Source: an uncultured Bacteroidales bacterium (lineage in GTDB: Bacteria; Bacteroidota; Bacteroidia; Bacteroidales; P3). Taken from it: a stretch of DNA of 64,000 nucleotides. The DNA lies in contig CAJONE010000002.1 in assembly GCA_905235855.1 (NCBI GenBank), positions 1 to 64,000 on the forward strand, given 5' to 3'. Every line of letters begins with the position of its first letter. Position 1 is the first letter of the stretch. This document shows, in pieces, positions 34,563 to 44,970 of the stretch. The position numbers were made by a program, and so were the translations under genes. The notes beneath the pieces were generated by a model. The model worked only from the letters and a program-made list of their open reading frames with translations, was not told where the DNA came from and made no database searches.

Positions 34563-37223
34563 TTATTCAATCCGAATTGATTTGTAAATCAAGCTTTGCA
34601 CGTCGGTCCGGATATTCATCTTTGCAAGTTTGTTGGGCGTAGCGCTTGGGTGAACCCTGTTGGAGAGGAAAACATAGACAAGATTGTATTCTGGATCGAC
34701 CCATACCATAGTGCCCGTAAAACCCGTATGCCCGAAACTGCTTTGAGAGACTTCGACCGCAGTTTGCCCCGACGGAGATGGCTTAAACATCGGTTTGTCG
34801 AATCCGAGGGCGCGACGGTTGCCACGGTCGGCATAGTAACGAGTATTGAACTGCACAATGACAGAAGAGGATATATAGCGTCGCCCGTTCCATTCGCCAC
34901 CATTCAGAAGCATTTGCAGTATGGGGAAAAGGTCAGTAGCGGAGGAGAATAGGCCGGCATGCCCCGAAACGCCACCCATGGCATCCGCGTTCTGATCATG
35001 CACAGTGCCACGAACGAGACGTTGGCGATAGACGTTGTCCTGTTCTGTGGGAGCAATGTTTACCGTGTCAAAGCCATGGTCGAGCGGGCAAAAGGAAGTG
35101 CGGGACAATCCCATGGGCTGATAGAAGTTGCGAGCAACAAAATGATCGAGCGTCTCACCGCTGACATAGCGCACCATATCGCCAAGAAGGATAAAGCCCA
35201 GATCGCTGTACACATATTTCCTTTCCTTGCTGACTGGGCTTTTGGCGATTTGACTCAATACCGACATATAAGGATCGCTCGACAACTGAGCCTCTTTCCA
35301 GTAGCTGTCGTAGTCTTTTAGGCCCGCTATGTGACTCAGAACCTCCCGTATGGTGATGTTTTTCTTGTTTGTGTGTTTCAGATATGGCAGGTAGCGCGAC
35401 AGTTTGTCGTCGAGTTTTACTTTGTTCATCTCAACAAGTTTCATGACCGCAAGTGTCGTAGCCATAACCTTGGTCAGCGAAGCCAGGTCATAGATGGTGT
35501 TTGTGTCCACTATCGGCGATGCGGCATCATAAGTGAGACGTCCATAAGCACGATTGTAGACCACCTTGCCATCCTTGGCCACGAGGAGTTGGCAACCTGG
35601 ATAGGCCTGTTTGTCAATGCCATTGAGCACAATACTGTCAATTGACTCAAAACACTTGGGGTCCATGCCTGCGGACACAACACGGTCGTAGGGTGTTGTA
35701 AAATCCATCTGCAGGCCGTGACCGATACTGTATGGAGCGGCAGTGACAGGTAAGCGACCGGAGAACTGTGCTCTGCCATAGAGAAGGTCATCCACGGCGC
35801 GACGCACAACCGGACTGTCCTGGTAAGCCAATACAACAGCCCGAGCCGAGTCGATAGCACCGATACGTCTGGCTATTTTATACGGGGATTCATAAATAAC
35901 AAGACATTTTGTGGTGTCGAGTTTCTCACCATCACGAAGCGGCAAGTAGTTGTCCTCGTTTTTCAAAAGCGTAACGCCATGCAAGGCCATCTGATAGGCG
36001 ATGCTGTCGCATCGGGACCAACCATCGTTCGGATTGAACGAGAGTTTCTGCCATGCAGTTTCGTCTGTGAGGCCGCACTTGAATTTCATAACCATTATAT
36101 TTCGGCAGTGCTGCTCAACCATAGTCTTGACTGTATTGTTGCGCTTAGCCGCATCGACAATAGTATTCACCGCCTTTTCGACATCAGGAGGCAGCAACAG
36201 AACGTCGTTGCCTGCCATCATGGCCTGAAGTTCACCATCGCCATTGGTATAGTATTTTGTAACCCCCTTCATATCAAGCCCATCGGTAAATATAAGACCC
36301 TTGAAACCAAGTTTCTCACGAAGCAAATTCTGCACCAAATTTTCAGACAACGAGGATGGACGGTTAGATCTGTTTTCGTACGAATTAACCTGAAGGTGGG
36401 CAGACATTACACCTTTCACACCCGCTTTTACAAGAGCCTCGAAAGGATATGTGTCGACGCTGTCGATATACTCCTTCGAGTGCTTGATGAGCGGCAAGTC
36501 GAAATGGCTGTCGGACTCGGTGTCGCCATGACCCGGAAAGTGCTTAGCCACCGCCAAGACGCGGTGGCTTTGCATTCCGCGCATATAGGCGATTCCCTTA
36601 CGAGCAACCGCCATACGGTTTTCACCAAAGGAACGCAAGCCGATGACGGGGTTTTTCGGATTAGAATTCAGATCAACCACAGGGGCAAAGTTTATATGCA
36701 CACCCATGGCTCGACACTGGCGCCCCACTTCCCTTCCCATTGCCTCGACAAGACCGTCGCATTCGGGCGGCATAGCCCCCATCAACATCTGCTTCGGGAA
36801 AGAATAGCAGTCTCTTAACCGCATTCCCAAGCCGTTCTCGGCGTCGATGGCAACAAACAACGGGATTTTGGACACTTTCTGGAAACGTCTGGTCTGAGCG
36901 AGCTGCACATCGGAAGTGCCGGCAAAGAAACAGACGCCCCCCACCTTGTTCGATTTGATTAGCTCGACAAATTTCTTCTCGGCTTTTGGATTCATATTCA
37001 GAGGGACTCGAATCATCATCAGTTGCCCCACTTTTTCTTCGATCGACATTTCGGCCATTACCGAATCAGCCCAACGCTCGGCAGGCGTGACATAAGCCTG
37101 TTGCAGACGGGTGTCCGTTGCCTTATGTTTTCCACCGTGACGGCTGTGTTTACGGCTCTGCGCATCAGCAAAGCCTATCGAGAGGGCCACTGCAAGAAGA
37201 AAAAAGAAAAACCTTTTTATCAT
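34563..37223 (-). CDS. GH3 beta-N-acetylglucosaminidase fused to a beta-lactamase-like serine hydrolase
   Basis: An exported protein of 886 residues (signal peptide to about 22). The GH3 domain (about 50-390) has the NagZ-type motif KHFPGHGDTESDSH (about 227-240) and the nucleophile in FTDGLDM (Asp about 314). A short middle part ends in RLPVTAAPY. The second domain (from about 520) is a class C beta-lactamase-like hydrolase with SLTK (Ser about 582), YSDLG and HTG motifs. The joint action suggests peptidoglycan turnover: removing GlcNAc and trimming peptides. The GH3 C-terminal domain is only about 80 residues and appears to have lost its first half. The gene overlaps coaE by 4 bp. Confidence 0.87.
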   Translation of the reverse strand: MIKRFFFFLLAVALSIGFADAQSRKHSRHGGKHKATDTRLQQAYVTPAERWADSVMAEMSIEEKVGQLMMIRVPLNMNPKAEKKFVELIKSNKVGGVCFFAGTSDVQLAQTRRFQKVSKIPLFVAIDAENGLGMRLRDCYSFPKQMLMGAMPPECDGLVEAMGREVGRQCRAMGVHINFAPVVDLNSNPKNPVIGLRSFGENRMAVARKGIAYMRGMQSHRVLAVAKHFPGHGDTESDSHFDLPLIKHSKEYIDSVDTYPFEALVKAGVKGVMSAHLQVNSYENRSNRPSSLSENLVQNLLREKLGFKGLIFTDGLDMKGVTKYYTNGDGELQAMMAGNDVLLLPPDVEKAVNTIVDAAKRNNTVKTMVEQHCRNIMVMKFKCGLTDETAWQKLSFNPNDGWSRCDSIAYQMALHGVTLLKNEDNYLPLRDGEKLDTTKCLVIYESPYKIARRIGAIDSARAVVLAYQDSPVVRRAVDDLLYGRAQFSGRLPVTAAPYSIGHGLQMDFTTPYDRVVSAGMDPKCFESIDSIVLNGIDKQAYPGCQLLVAKDGKVVYNRAYGRLTYDAASPIVDTNTIYDLASLTKVMATTLAVMKLVEMNKVKLDDKLSRYLPYLKHTNKKNITIREVLSHIAGLKDYDSYWKEAQLSSDPYMSVLSQIAKSPVSKERKYVYSDLGFILLGDMVRYVSGETLDHFVARNFYQPMGLSRTSFCPLDHGFDTVNIAPTEQDNVYRQRLVRGTVHDQNADAMGGVSGHAGLFSSATDLFPILQMLLNGGEWNGRRYISSSVIVQFNTRYYADRGNRRALGFDKPMFKPSPSGQTAVEVSQSSFGHTGFTGTMVWVDPEYNLVYVFLSNRVHPSATPNKLAKMNIRTDVQSLIYKSIRIE

Positions 37224-37843
37224 CGTATTTTACCTGTTTTTGGGTTGAACTGACATTGGCACGGCTTGCAGATTTTGTCCACAATAAATTTAACCTGCCG
37301 CGCCCTCGGATTTCCCTCATAGTTCAGTATAACATAGTCGGACAGCATCGCCTTCTGTTCGTCGGGCAGTTGGTTTCGCATCCGGGTTTCGATATCATTC
37401 ACACTGCATTTGTCGCGTTGCAAAAGGCGCCGAATCCGCTCACCCCTTTCGAGGAAAACCGTGACCACGGCATCCATCATTCGGTCGAGACCATATTCGA
37501 AAAGAATTGCACTTTCAAAAAAAACAACCGGCTCGTGCTGCCGTTCTGCACACCATATTCCGAAGTCGCTCATCACACGTGGATGAACAAGACGATTAAG
37601 CGTGTCCAGCTGCCGCCGGTCCGAAAAAACTTTACGAGCTATCGCCTTTCTGTCGACAGTTCCATCCGCTGTGCAAAACTTTTCGCCCAAGGCATCCTCG
37701 ACATCACTGACAAACGAGCCGTCGGAGTAGTAGCTCCTCGCCACCTCGTCGGCCACAAAACAAGAAATGCCCAGCCGTCGCAACTCAGCAACCACAGTGC
37801 TTTTGCCACAGCCGATACCACCTGTCAAACCAATGCGCTTCAT
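37220..37843 (-). CDS. coaE: Dephospho-CoA kinase
   Basis: A 207-residue P-loop kinase catalysing the last step of coenzyme A synthesis. The Walker A GGIGCGKST is at about 8-16. The family motifs VADEVARSYY, RLVHPRV and FFESAILFEYGLD are present. Its order after ybbR is a conserved arrangement in Bacteroidota. It overlaps the following GH3 gene by 4 bp, which is not part of that usual block. Confidence 0.94.
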   Translation of the reverse strand: MKRIGLTGGIGCGKSTVVAELRRLGISCFVADEVARSYYSDGSFVSDVEDALGEKFCTADGTVDRKAIARKVFSDRRQLDTLNRLVHPRVMSDFGIWCAERQHEPVVFFESAILFEYGLDRMMDAVVTVFLERGERIRRLLQRDKCSVNDIETRMRNQLPDEQKAMLSDYVILNYEGNPRARQVKFIVDKICKPCQCQFNPKTGKIR

Positions 37844-37857
37844 AGTTGTAAAACCTA

Positions 37858-38808
37858 TTACTTAATAATGACGTATTGGATCCGGTCCGGCACTACAGAC
37901 TTGATTCTTACATCAGAAGGAAAATCTGTGATAGAGATAGGAAGCTCGGTTTGGCCAGACGATTGATCGTGACGAACCACGGCTTTCATGTCGCTCAGCC
38001 CGTCTTCAAAGGAATGTCCCTGCGGAACCCACACCGTAACAGCGACCTGATCAGGATATAGCCTTACTCGTATCGTAGTGTCGTTACTTAAAAATCTAAC
38101 ATTAACCAGCCTGCGTTCTTCGACATACGCCTCAACCGGCACCGTAAGTTTCACTGTGGAACGGGATACTCTCAAATCCGGATATTCATTCCAAACAGGC
38201 ACAAGATCGAGCTGGTAAACGCCACCTGAATCGGATACGTCCACACTGGAAGCATTCGTGTATAGTTCGTTCACGTCGCTGAGAGACTTTTCACTACCGT
38301 ACAGGTAAATCGTGTCGGGATACAAGTTGGGGGTGCCAGAGAGACCATAACCGTCGGAAAAGACAAACGAAACGTTACGAAGTTGCGGAGCATACGCCCT
38401 ACACTTGCGCTCGCACAAAGTTACCGAAAGCGAATCCATGTCAAATGATACAGAACAGTTCTTCAAATGAGAGAAATGGCTCTGAATCCACTCACGGTAA
38501 TCACCGGACGGTACCGAAAGCCGAATTTCAGCCACATGCCGTGCATTCTTCAGTTTGCCCGACATGTCAACCGACAATGCGTTACGCCCCCACGACCAAT
38601 GATGCAGCAAAGCCGAAAAACCGTCAGACTCGACAGTCAGCGGCAATTCCCTATCTTCGGAAACAACAGAATATCGGGCCGTATCGATTCCAGTATACAC
38701 AACACGCACTGTTGTACGATAACTTCGCACAGTAGACATATCCATAACAAGCCACACCAACGACACAAATACAAGTATGACAAAAAACAACCTGTATTGC
38801 CGAAACAT
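37858..38808 (-). CDS. YbbR-domain protein
   Basis: A 316-residue protein with one N-terminal membrane anchor (about 7-24) and periplasmic YbbR-like repeats. In Firmicutes YbbR (CdaR) regulates the cyclic-di-AMP synthase CdaA, but no cdaA is adjacent here. The position between yajC and coaE is the usual one in Bacteroidota. Repeats are visible in TVRVVYTGIDTARYSVVSED and later RLVNVRFLSNDTTIRVRLYP. It ends 14 bp upstream of coaE. Confidence 0.8.
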   Translation of the reverse strand: MFRQYRLFFVILVFVSLVWLVMDMSTVRSYRTTVRVVYTGIDTARYSVVSEDRELPLTVESDGFSALLHHWSWGRNALSVDMSGKLKNARHVAEIRLSVPSGDYREWIQSHFSHLKNCSVSFDMDSLSVTLCERKCRAYAPQLRNVSFVFSDGYGLSGTPNLYPDTIYLYGSEKSLSDVNELYTNASSVDVSDSGGVYQLDLVPVWNEYPDLRVSRSTVKLTVPVEAYVEERRLVNVRFLSNDTTIRVRLYPDQVAVTVWVPQGHSFEDGLSDMKAVVRHDQSSGQTELPISITDFPSDVRIKSVVPDRIQYVIIK

Positions 38809-38905
38809 AGCGAGAGCGTTATGAATGAAACGATATGAACTTAGGCTACTATACGGTTTACCAAGTTAATCTTCAACCGGATACGATTAGCTTGATTACA
38901 ACTGG

Positions 38906-39232
38906 TCACTTGCTTTTCGAGTCCTGCTGTTTGTTCTCCTCCGGAGCAGGCTGAACCATCGACTTCTCGACAGTAAGCACCACACCGTTGGATACTTCGA
39001 CTTCAACAGTGTCGGTATCGACAGAATGGACCTTGCCGAATATTCCGCCACTAAAAACAATACGGTCACCTTTTTTTAGACCCTCACGGAACTTTTGTTC
39101 CTCTTTGGCTTTTTTGCGCTGGGGACGCATCATAAGCACCCACATCAACACAATCATTCCAATCAACAGCCACAGCGACATACCCATACCCTTGGGCTGC
39201 TGGTCCTGCAACAATACCAATAGACTATTCAT
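38906..39232 (-). CDS. yajC: Preprotein translocase subunit YajC
   Basis: A 108-residue protein with one membrane segment (about 15-37) followed by the YajC core RPQRKKAKEEQKFREGLKKGDRIVFSGGIFGKV. YajC associates with SecDF in the Sec translocon. The tail is rich in glutamine and glutamate (PAPEENKQQDSKSK). It lies in the conserved order nusB, DUF1573, yajC, ybbR, coaE. Confidence 0.92.
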   Translation of the reverse strand: MNSLLVLLQDQQPKGMGMSLWLLIGMIVLMWVLMMRPQRKKAKEEQKFREGLKKGDRIVFSGGIFGKVHSVDTDTVEVEVSNGVVLTVEKSMVQPAPEENKQQDSKSK

Positions 39233-39333
39233 AGTGTTTTGAATGTATTTTTTTGATTATATATTCTAACTCTTTGGGGTCATGTGATTTTGAGAGATCT
39301 ACCCAAATAACTGTATTTTATAATTCTGCGAGA

Positions 39334-39777
39334 CTATATGCCGACCTCGGCCATAACACGAAGTTTTACGCGTGACGGCTCGCCATTGGTGGAAACCGTC
39401 ACCTCTTTTACTTGCCTACCACTCATGCCTGCCGACTTGAACGAAACCTTCACGTAGCCGTCTCCCCCCGGTGCAATTCGCTCACGAGGGTAGTCGGCCA
39501 CAGTACAGCCACAGGTGGCAGCACATCCGCCTATTACCAAATCGGCTTTGCCAACATTGGTGAAATGGAAACTGTAGCTAACATTTTCACTGGCAGAAAG
39601 ACGCCCAAAGTCGTGACTGTCGCGGTCGAATTTTATTGAAGGCATTTTTTCGCCACTGCCCTTGCCATCGACAGTTTGCGTGTTGTGGATCAGGTCAATT
39701 CCGACGTTGTCTCTCTTGTGACTGCAGCAACATAACGACAAAGAGAGAATTGCAAAAAACAAAACCTTACTGTTCAT
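39334..39777 (-). CDS. DUF1573 lipoprotein
   Basis: A 147-residue lipoprotein from the ATG at 39777 (MNSKVLFFAILSLSLCCCS), with cysteines at about 17-19 for lipid attachment. The DUF1573 domain covers about 45-145: FDRDSHDFGRLSASENVSYSFHFTNVGKADLVI and the signature CAATCGCTVADYP. DUF1573 is an immunoglobulin-like beta domain common in Bacteroidota, function unknown. Longer in-frame starts read through the end of nusB and lack a signal peptide, so they were discarded. It overlaps the nusB stop by 11 bp. Confidence 0.85.
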   Translation of the reverse strand: MNSKVLFFAILSLSLCCCSHKRDNVGIDLIHNTQTVDGKGSGEKMPSIKFDRDSHDFGRLSASENVSYSFHFTNVGKADLVIGGCAATCGCTVADYPRERIAPGGDGYVKVSFKSAGMSGRQVKEVTVSTNGEPSRVKLRVMAEVGI

Positions 39778-40765
39778 TGGTTTCCTCCAATCCTTCAGAA
39801 TCCATATCAGGATGCAGCAGTCCACGTCCTGTCTTGACAATTTTGCCTTCGGCACGGAGTTCAACAATAAGCCGGTCGAGCAGACCGTTGATGAACAGCT
39901 TGCTACGTTCGGTGCTGAATTCTTTCGACAGTTCAATATATTCATCGACCGTAACACGTTCGGGAATCGATGGACAGTTCTTGAGTTCGGCAATAGCCAT
40001 CGAAATTAGGTAAATGTCCATTGGGGCAACCCTTTCAAACTCCCAACCCTTAAGGTGGGTACGAATCAGCTCATTGCTTTCCTTGGCGTCGCGCAAAGTC
40101 TCGCGCAGGACTGTGCAAGCGAATTCGACAGCCTCGTTTTCTTCAGCAGAACGGTCGTCATAGACCATAGGCCACAGCATAGTCTCGGTGAAATTGTCAG
40201 CGGTCAGGGTTTTGAGCATCATATACTCGTATTGCGCGACCTGGTCGAAGTCGTCCTCCCACAAGAGACTACGCTCGACAATGGAGGAGCGCAACCCTTC
40301 ATCGTTCATGGCGTAACGAAACAGCTTAATGAAAATGTCCTTGTCGGCACCGAAACCGGCCTCGCTCGTCATATAGCTACTATAATGCGGCGATTGAACA
40401 AAGGTCAGAAACGCTTTGCGGAATCGGCTTTGCTCGCCGTCCCACAACTTTACGATATGTTCCGACTGTTTTTTATAGTCATAATTGTCAGCAATGCGAC
40501 GTGCAAATTCGTTGTCAACAAACCTGCGGTCAGGATTGCGGTCAGAGTCCGTTGCCATATATTTTTGCATAGACTCGTCGGTAACGATTCCGGCGACTCT
40601 GATGATTTCAAGAGTCATCGCAATCTGAGTAACGCCCAAATCATTGAGACGTTTTATGTTGTGCATAAGCGAATCGACAGATGCGCGTATACTTGGTTTC
40701 TCGTTGCAATAGAAGGCGTAGACTTCTTGCAGTACCTTTGCACGTAAAAAATGTCTGCTAAGCAT
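39767..40765 (-). CDS. nusB: Transcription antitermination factor NusB (long form)
   Basis: A 332-residue protein, more than twice the length of E. coli NusB. The C-terminal 130 residues carry the all-helical NusB domain (LIRTHLKGWEFERVAPMDIYLISMAIAELKN and VTVDEYIELSKEFST). The N-terminal 190 residues are a helical extension typical of Bacteroidota. NusB binds boxA in rRNA operons with NusE. It is the first gene of the conserved nusB-DUF1573-yajC-ybbR-coaE block. Confidence 0.92.
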   Translation of the reverse strand: MLSRHFLRAKVLQEVYAFYCNEKPSIRASVDSLMHNIKRLNDLGVTQIAMTLEIIRVAGIVTDESMQKYMATDSDRNPDRRFVDNEFARRIADNYDYKKQSEHIVKLWDGEQSRFRKAFLTFVQSPHYSSYMTSEAGFGADKDIFIKLFRYAMNDEGLRSSIVERSLLWEDDFDQVAQYEYMMLKTLTADNFTETMLWPMVYDDRSAEENEAVEFACTVLRETLRDAKESNELIRTHLKGWEFERVAPMDIYLISMAIAELKNCPSIPERVTVDEYIELSKEFSTERSKLFINGLLDRLIVELRAEGKIVKTGRGLLHPDMDSEGLEETNEQ

Positions 40766-40838
40766 TTATCGTAAGTGATGATTGAAAAAAATCGAGTAGA
40801 AGTTTTTTTTGACAACAACTGGATTGGATTGCGGTAGT

Positions 40839-43700
40839 TTAAATCACAATATTGATTATCTTTTTCGGAACAAAAATAACCTTTCTTGGTTCCTTTCCGT
40901 CAAGCCATTTTTGGCCGACACTGTGAGCCTTCACCGCAGCGAGAGCCTCCTCTTGTGTTGCCGCAATGGGAAGTTCTATCGTGAAACGCATTTTTCCATT
41001 GAACGAGACAGGGTAGCTGAAGGAATCCTCAACCAGCAGAGTTTCATCACACTTGGGCCAGGGTGCGTCGCACACGGTGGTGTCGTTACCAAGACGGTGC
41101 CATAATTCCTCAGCGATATGCGGGGCAAAAGGCGCAATAATCACGACCATCGGTTCGAGGGCCTGCCGGCTATGGCATTTGGCCGATGTCAGTTCATTGA
41201 CCGTTATCATGAAGGTCGAGACGGACGTGTTGAACGAAAACCGCTCGATGTCGTCAGTAACCTTTTTTATGGCCTGATTTATCGTCTTGAGGCACTTTCG
41301 GTCGGCCGGTTCGTCATTAACGATGCATTTGTCGCCGTCGTCCACAAACAGTTTCCAAAGTTTGCGAATAAACCGGAAAACGCCTTCAATTCCGTTGGTG
41401 TCCCACGGTTTAGCCTGTTCGACCGGGCCGAGGAACATCTCGTACAGACGGAGGGTATCGGCACCATAGCGTTCGACCAAATCGTCTGGATTCTGCACGT
41501 TATACATCGATTTCGACATTTTTTCGATTTCCCATCCGCACACATATTTGCCATCCTCGAGTTCAAATCTGGCATTAGCGAACTCCGGTCTCCACTGGCG
41601 AAACTTTTCGATGTCGAGCAGATCGTTGTCCACAATGTTTATATCGACATGTATCGGAACAGTGTTTTCCTCACGGCCAGGCAGATTCTTTGAGACAAAG
41701 AGGTTGCTGTCCTCTTTGCTGCGGTAGACAAAGTTTGAGCGACCTTGAATCATACCCTGGTTAATGAGCTTGCGGAAAGGTTCGTCCTTGACCGCATAGC
41801 CAATATCGAACAGGAATTTGTTCCAGAAACGGGCATACATCATGTGACCAGTGCCGTGTTCCGAGCCGCCTACATAGAGGTCAACGTTCTGCCAATATTC
41901 CACAGCCTGATGGGAGAAATAACGCTCATCGTTATGAGGGTCCATATATCGCAGGTAGTAGCCGCTACTGCCGGCAAAGCCAGGCATCGTGCTCAACTCC
42001 AAGGGGAAAACCGACTTGTTGTCGATCAGGGAATTGTCGACCACCTGGCGATTTTCTACATCCCAGGCCCAGCGTGTTGCGTGGCCGAGCGGCGGCTCGC
42101 CCGTACTTGTTGGCTTGAAATCTTTCACATCGGGCAAGCAAAGCGGGAGACAATCCTCAGGTATAGTGTATGGCATACCGTCTTTATAATAAATCGGGAA
42201 CGGTTCGCCCCAATAACGCTGGCGGCTGAAGATGGCATCGCGTAGACGGTAGTTTATCGTTTTGTGGCCTATACCCATTTCCTCGACTTTAGTAATGACA
42301 GCCTTCATGGCATCCTTCACATTCATTCCCGATATAAAGCCGCTGTTCACACATACCCCCGTTTTCGCATCCAAGCTTTCCGTCCATGTTTCGGGGTCTG
42401 ACGTTGCGTCTATCGACGGAGCCACAACCTGACGTATCGGCAATTGGAAGTGCTTGGCAAAGGCGAAGTCGCGGCTGTCGTGGGCGGGCACCGCCATAAT
42501 CGCTCCGGTTCCATAGCCGGCAAGAACGTAATCGCTTACCCAAATTGGTATTTTCTCTTCGGTGAGAGGATTTATGGCGTATGCTCCCGTAAAAACGCCG
42601 CTCACTTTCTTTACCTCGGCCTGCCGTTCACGCTCGCTACGGTTTTTAGCCCAGGCCACATAAGCCATCACCTCGTCGCGACACTCGGCGGTGGTGATAC
42701 GTTCGATCATCTCATGTTCCGGACAGAGAACCATAAACGTGACACCGAAAATCGTGTCGGGGCGAGTGGTAAAAATCTCGAAAGAATCTGACGGTTGCGG
42801 GTTGACTTGACCCATATACAAAGCGGTAGGCTTGTCGACCGTTGTTGCAGGCACATCGAGCGGAAACCACACAGCCGCACCCTCCGAGCGACCTATCCAG
42901 TTGCGTTGTATTTCTTTAAGCGATTCGCTATACTCCACTTCATCAAGGCCATCAACCAGACGCTGGGCATAAGCCGTTATACGCAAGCTCCACTGTCGCA
43001 TAAGCTTTCGTTCTACTGGGAAACCACCCCGCACGCTCAATCCGTTGACCACCTCGTCATTGGCCAACACAGTACCCAGACCTGGGCACCAGTTCACCGC
43101 AGTGTCGGCGAGGTAGGCTAACCGATAGTCCATCAGAAACGACTGCCGTTCCGTTTCAGTCATGTTCGTCCACTGCCTGCTGCTTATTTCAGGCCTGTTG
43201 CCAGCCTCAATTTCACTTATAAGATAGTTTATGGGCATCGCCTTGCCGCTGCGAGAGTCGTAGTAGTGGTTGAAAAGCTGCACGAAAGTCCACTGCGTCC
43301 ATTTATAATAGTCGGGGTCACAGGTGCGGACCTCGCGACTCCAGTCAAAAGAAAAACCGATTTTGTCGAGCTGTTCACGGTAACGGGCAATGTTCTTCTC
43401 GGTTGTGACTGCCGGATGTTGGCCGGTCTGTATTGCATACTGCTCAGCCGGAAGACCATAGGCATCGTAACCCATCGGGTGCAAAACATTGTAACCACAT
43501 TGCCGCTTAAAGCGAGCAAAAATGTCGCTTGCAATATAACCGAGAGGATGCCCCACATGCAAACCCGCACCGGAAGGATAAGGAAACATGTCGAGAACAT
43601 AAAAATGAGGTTTCCCACCACCGTTATCGACACGGTAAACGCCATTCTCGCGCCAAAAACGCTGCCACTTTGGCTCTATTTCCCTAAAGTTATAGTCCAT
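40839..43700 (-). CDS. leuS: Leucyl-tRNA synthetase
   Basis: A class I aminoacyl-tRNA synthetase, 953 residues from the ATG at 43700 ([16 protein letters not shown]); an in-frame TTG lies 9 bp upstream. The HIGH-type motif HVGHPLG is near 46-52. The editing domain includes [10 protein letters not shown], with [13 protein letters not shown] following. The KMSKS loop occurs in EKMSKSMYN. The C-terminal anticodon-binding part is complete. It is upstream of nusB but separated by a 73-bp gap, and divergent from the HU-like gene. Confidence 0.97.
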   Translation of the reverse strand: MDYNFREIEPKWQRFWRENGVYRVDNGGGKPHFYVLDMFPYPSGAGLHVGHPLGYIASDIFARFKRQCGYNVLHPMGYDAYGLPAEQYAIQTGQHPAVTTEKNIARYREQLDKIGFSFDWSREVRTCDPDYYKWTQWTFVQLFNHYYDSRSGKAMPINYLISEIEAGNRPEISSRQWTNMTETERQSFLMDYRLAYLADTAVNWCPGLGTVLANDEVVNGLSVRGGFPVERKLMRQWSLRITAYAQRLVDGLDEVEYSESLKEIQRNWIGRSEGAAVWFPLDVPATTVDKPTALYMGQVNPQPSDSFEIFTTRPDTIFGVTFMVLCPEHEMIERITTAECRDEVMAYVAWAKNRSERERQAEVKKVSGVFTGAYAINPLTEEKIPIWVSDYVLAGYGTGAIMAVPAHDSRDFAFAKHFQLPIRQVVAPSIDATSDPETWTESLDAKTGVCVNSGFISGMNVKDAMKAVITKVEEMGIGHKTINYRLRDAIFSRQRYWGEPFPIYYKDGMPYTIPEDCLPLCLPDVKDFKPTSTGEPPLGHATRWAWDVENRQVVDNSLIDNKSVFPLELSTMPGFAGSSGYYLRYMDPHNDERYFSHQAVEYWQNVDLYVGGSEHGTGHMMYARFWNKFLFDIGYAVKDEPFRKLINQGMIQGRSNFVYRSKEDSNLFVSKNLPGREENTVPIHVDINIVDNDLLDIEKFRQWRPEFANARFELEDGKYVCGWEIEKMSKSMYNVQNPDDLVERYGADTLRLYEMFLGPVEQAKPWDTNGIEGVFRFIRKLWKLFVDDGDKCIVNDEPADRKCLKTINQAIKKVTDDIERFSFNTSVSTFMITVNELTSAKCHSRQALEPMVVIIAPFAPHIAEELWHRLGNDTTVCDAPWPKCDETLLVEDSFSYPVSFNGKMRFTIELPIAATQEEALAAVKAHSVGQKWLDGKEPRKVIFVPKKIINIVI

Positions 43701-43833
43701 ACCGACCAAAAGCTTTTATATAACATTTAATTATTTTACAACACGTTGTCATATATTAATACAATATGACCGTTTGAATCGTGAAAAAACAAAATTACGA
43801 AAAATAAGCGAAAGCGAAAAAAAATCATTTTTA

Positions 43834-43864
43834 CTTGCAAAACAAATAAATTGTGTAACTTTGC
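43834..43864 (+). promoter_or_regulatory. Promoter of the HU-like gene
   Basis: CTTG at 43834-43837 and -7 TAACTTTGC at 43856-43864 are separated by 18 bp. The ATG follows 47 bp later. The leuS-HU intergenic region also holds a small inverted repeat (GTCATAT with ATATGAC, about 43749-43770) of unknown role. Confidence 0.65.
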
Positions 43865-43911
43865 AATCCCAAAACGAATTATATCAAAACACAAAAAACA
43901 AAATAACCGTT

Positions 43912-44196
43912 ATGACAAAAGCAGAAATTGTAACAGCAATCAGCAACAAAACAGGAATCGAAAAAGTCGCCGTCCTTGCCATCGTCGAAGAACTCATGAG
44001 CACTATCAAGACATCAATTTCGTCGAATGAGGAGGTCTATCTCCGCGGCTTCGGCTCTTTTATAATCAAGCACCGCGCAGCCAAAATCGGACGCAACATC
44101 AGCAAAGGGACAGCCGTTAACGTTCCGGCGCACAACATTCCAGCATTCAAACCCTGCAAGGAATTCGTAAACGAGGTCAAAACCAAAACCAAATAA
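43912..44196 (+). CDS. HU-family DNA-binding protein
   Basis: A 94-residue histone-like protein that bends and compacts DNA. It begins MTKAEIVTAISNKTG; an earlier in-frame ATG at 43774 lies upstream of the promoter and is rejected. The beta-arm segment VYLRGFGSFIIKHRAAKIGRN and NVPAHNIPAFKPCKEFVNEV are typical of the HU/IHF family. It is monocistronic, with two hairpins after the stop. Confidence 0.93.
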   Translation: MTKAEIVTAISNKTGIEKVAVLAIVEELMSTIKTSISSNEEVYLRGFGSFIIKHRAAKIGRNISKGTAVNVPAHNIPAFKPCKEFVNEVKTKTK

Positions 44197-44207
44197 ACTC
44201 GTAGCCT

Positions 44208-44268
44208 GTCGTGACTGGACATCACGACAACCATAAAGCCGCCACGTCAAAGCACAAGGCGGCTTTTT
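44208..44268 (+). terminator. Two hairpins after the HU-like gene
   Basis: GTCGTGA/TCACGAC (44208-44228) is followed by AAAGCCGCC/GGCGGCTTT (44235-44266) with TTTTT. The second is a canonical intrinsic terminator. Confidence 0.85.
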
Positions 44269-44302
44269 AAGTATCATTCTGAACGAATAACAACAGCAAC
44301 AA

Positions 44303-44965
44303 TTGAAACTTAAAGCCATCACCCTGCTATTGCTCGCTCTGGTTGCGAGAACAGCCGTTGCACAGTTCGATGTGCACGGCGGCTACAGCCTTGTTATGGA
44401 ACGTGCAGACAAAACGACCATCCTAATGCACGGTGGCCATATTGAAGCGGGCTACAATTTCCGCCTTGTGGAGCAGCTCGGACTGCGAACGGGAGTATCG
44501 CTTCACATGAGCATGCTCACACAAAACTCCCTCTCCTACCTACGCAGCAAAAACACGCAGGCACCGGTAAGGATTGACAACCCGTCGAACAGGGAGTATG
44601 ACATCGTAATACCCGCACAGGTGAACTACAACTTTGACCCGACATCGCAGCTACATTTCAATGTGTTTATCGGACCGAGCATAGGATTAGCCTTTAACGA
44701 GCTCAAAGCGGTGACGTTTACGAACGTCAACTATGTTGGAGCGGCAAAGCATCCGGCCTGCGCTGTTAACCTTGCACTTGACATGGGACTTGAATTCCGT
44801 TTCAGACAGTTTGGCCTGCGTATTGCATTTAACCGCGAGATGCTCAGTTCGGGGCACAAATTCAGCGGCAAGCACAGCATCAAACGCGACATGCTCACGC
44901 TCGGAGTTGCCTACCACTTTGGCGACAGTCAGCAAGCTGTCGCAAACAGCCGACAAACAGAATAG
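44303..44965 (+). CDS. Outer-membrane beta-barrel protein (small porin-like)
   Basis: A 220-residue protein with a signal peptide (cleavage near TAVAQ) and alternating strands typical of eight-stranded barrels (HIEAGYNFRLVEQLGLRTGVSL and GLEFRFRQFGLRIAFN). The start codon is TTG at 44303; no ATG fits without losing the signal. Related Bacteroidota proteins are annotated as PorT or outer-membrane beta-barrel family, role unknown. It ends 5 bp before the lipoprotein gene and so is likely co-transcribed with it. Confidence 0.7.
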   Translation: MKLKAITLLLLALVARTAVAQFDVHGGYSLVMERADKTTILMHGGHIEAGYNFRLVEQLGLRTGVSLHMSMLTQNSLSYLRSKNTQAPVRIDNPSNREYDIVIPAQVNYNFDPTSQLHFNVFIGPSIGLAFNELKAVTFTNVNYVGAAKHPACAVNLALDMGLEFRFRQFGLRIAFNREMLSSGHKFSGKHSIKRDMLTLGVAYHFGDSQQAVANSRQTE

Positions 44966-44970
44966 ACAAG

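Noticed and set aside
40733-40741. TACCTTTGC on the plus strand near the nusB start
   Set aside because: It lies within nusB coding sequence, antisense, with no gene downstream.
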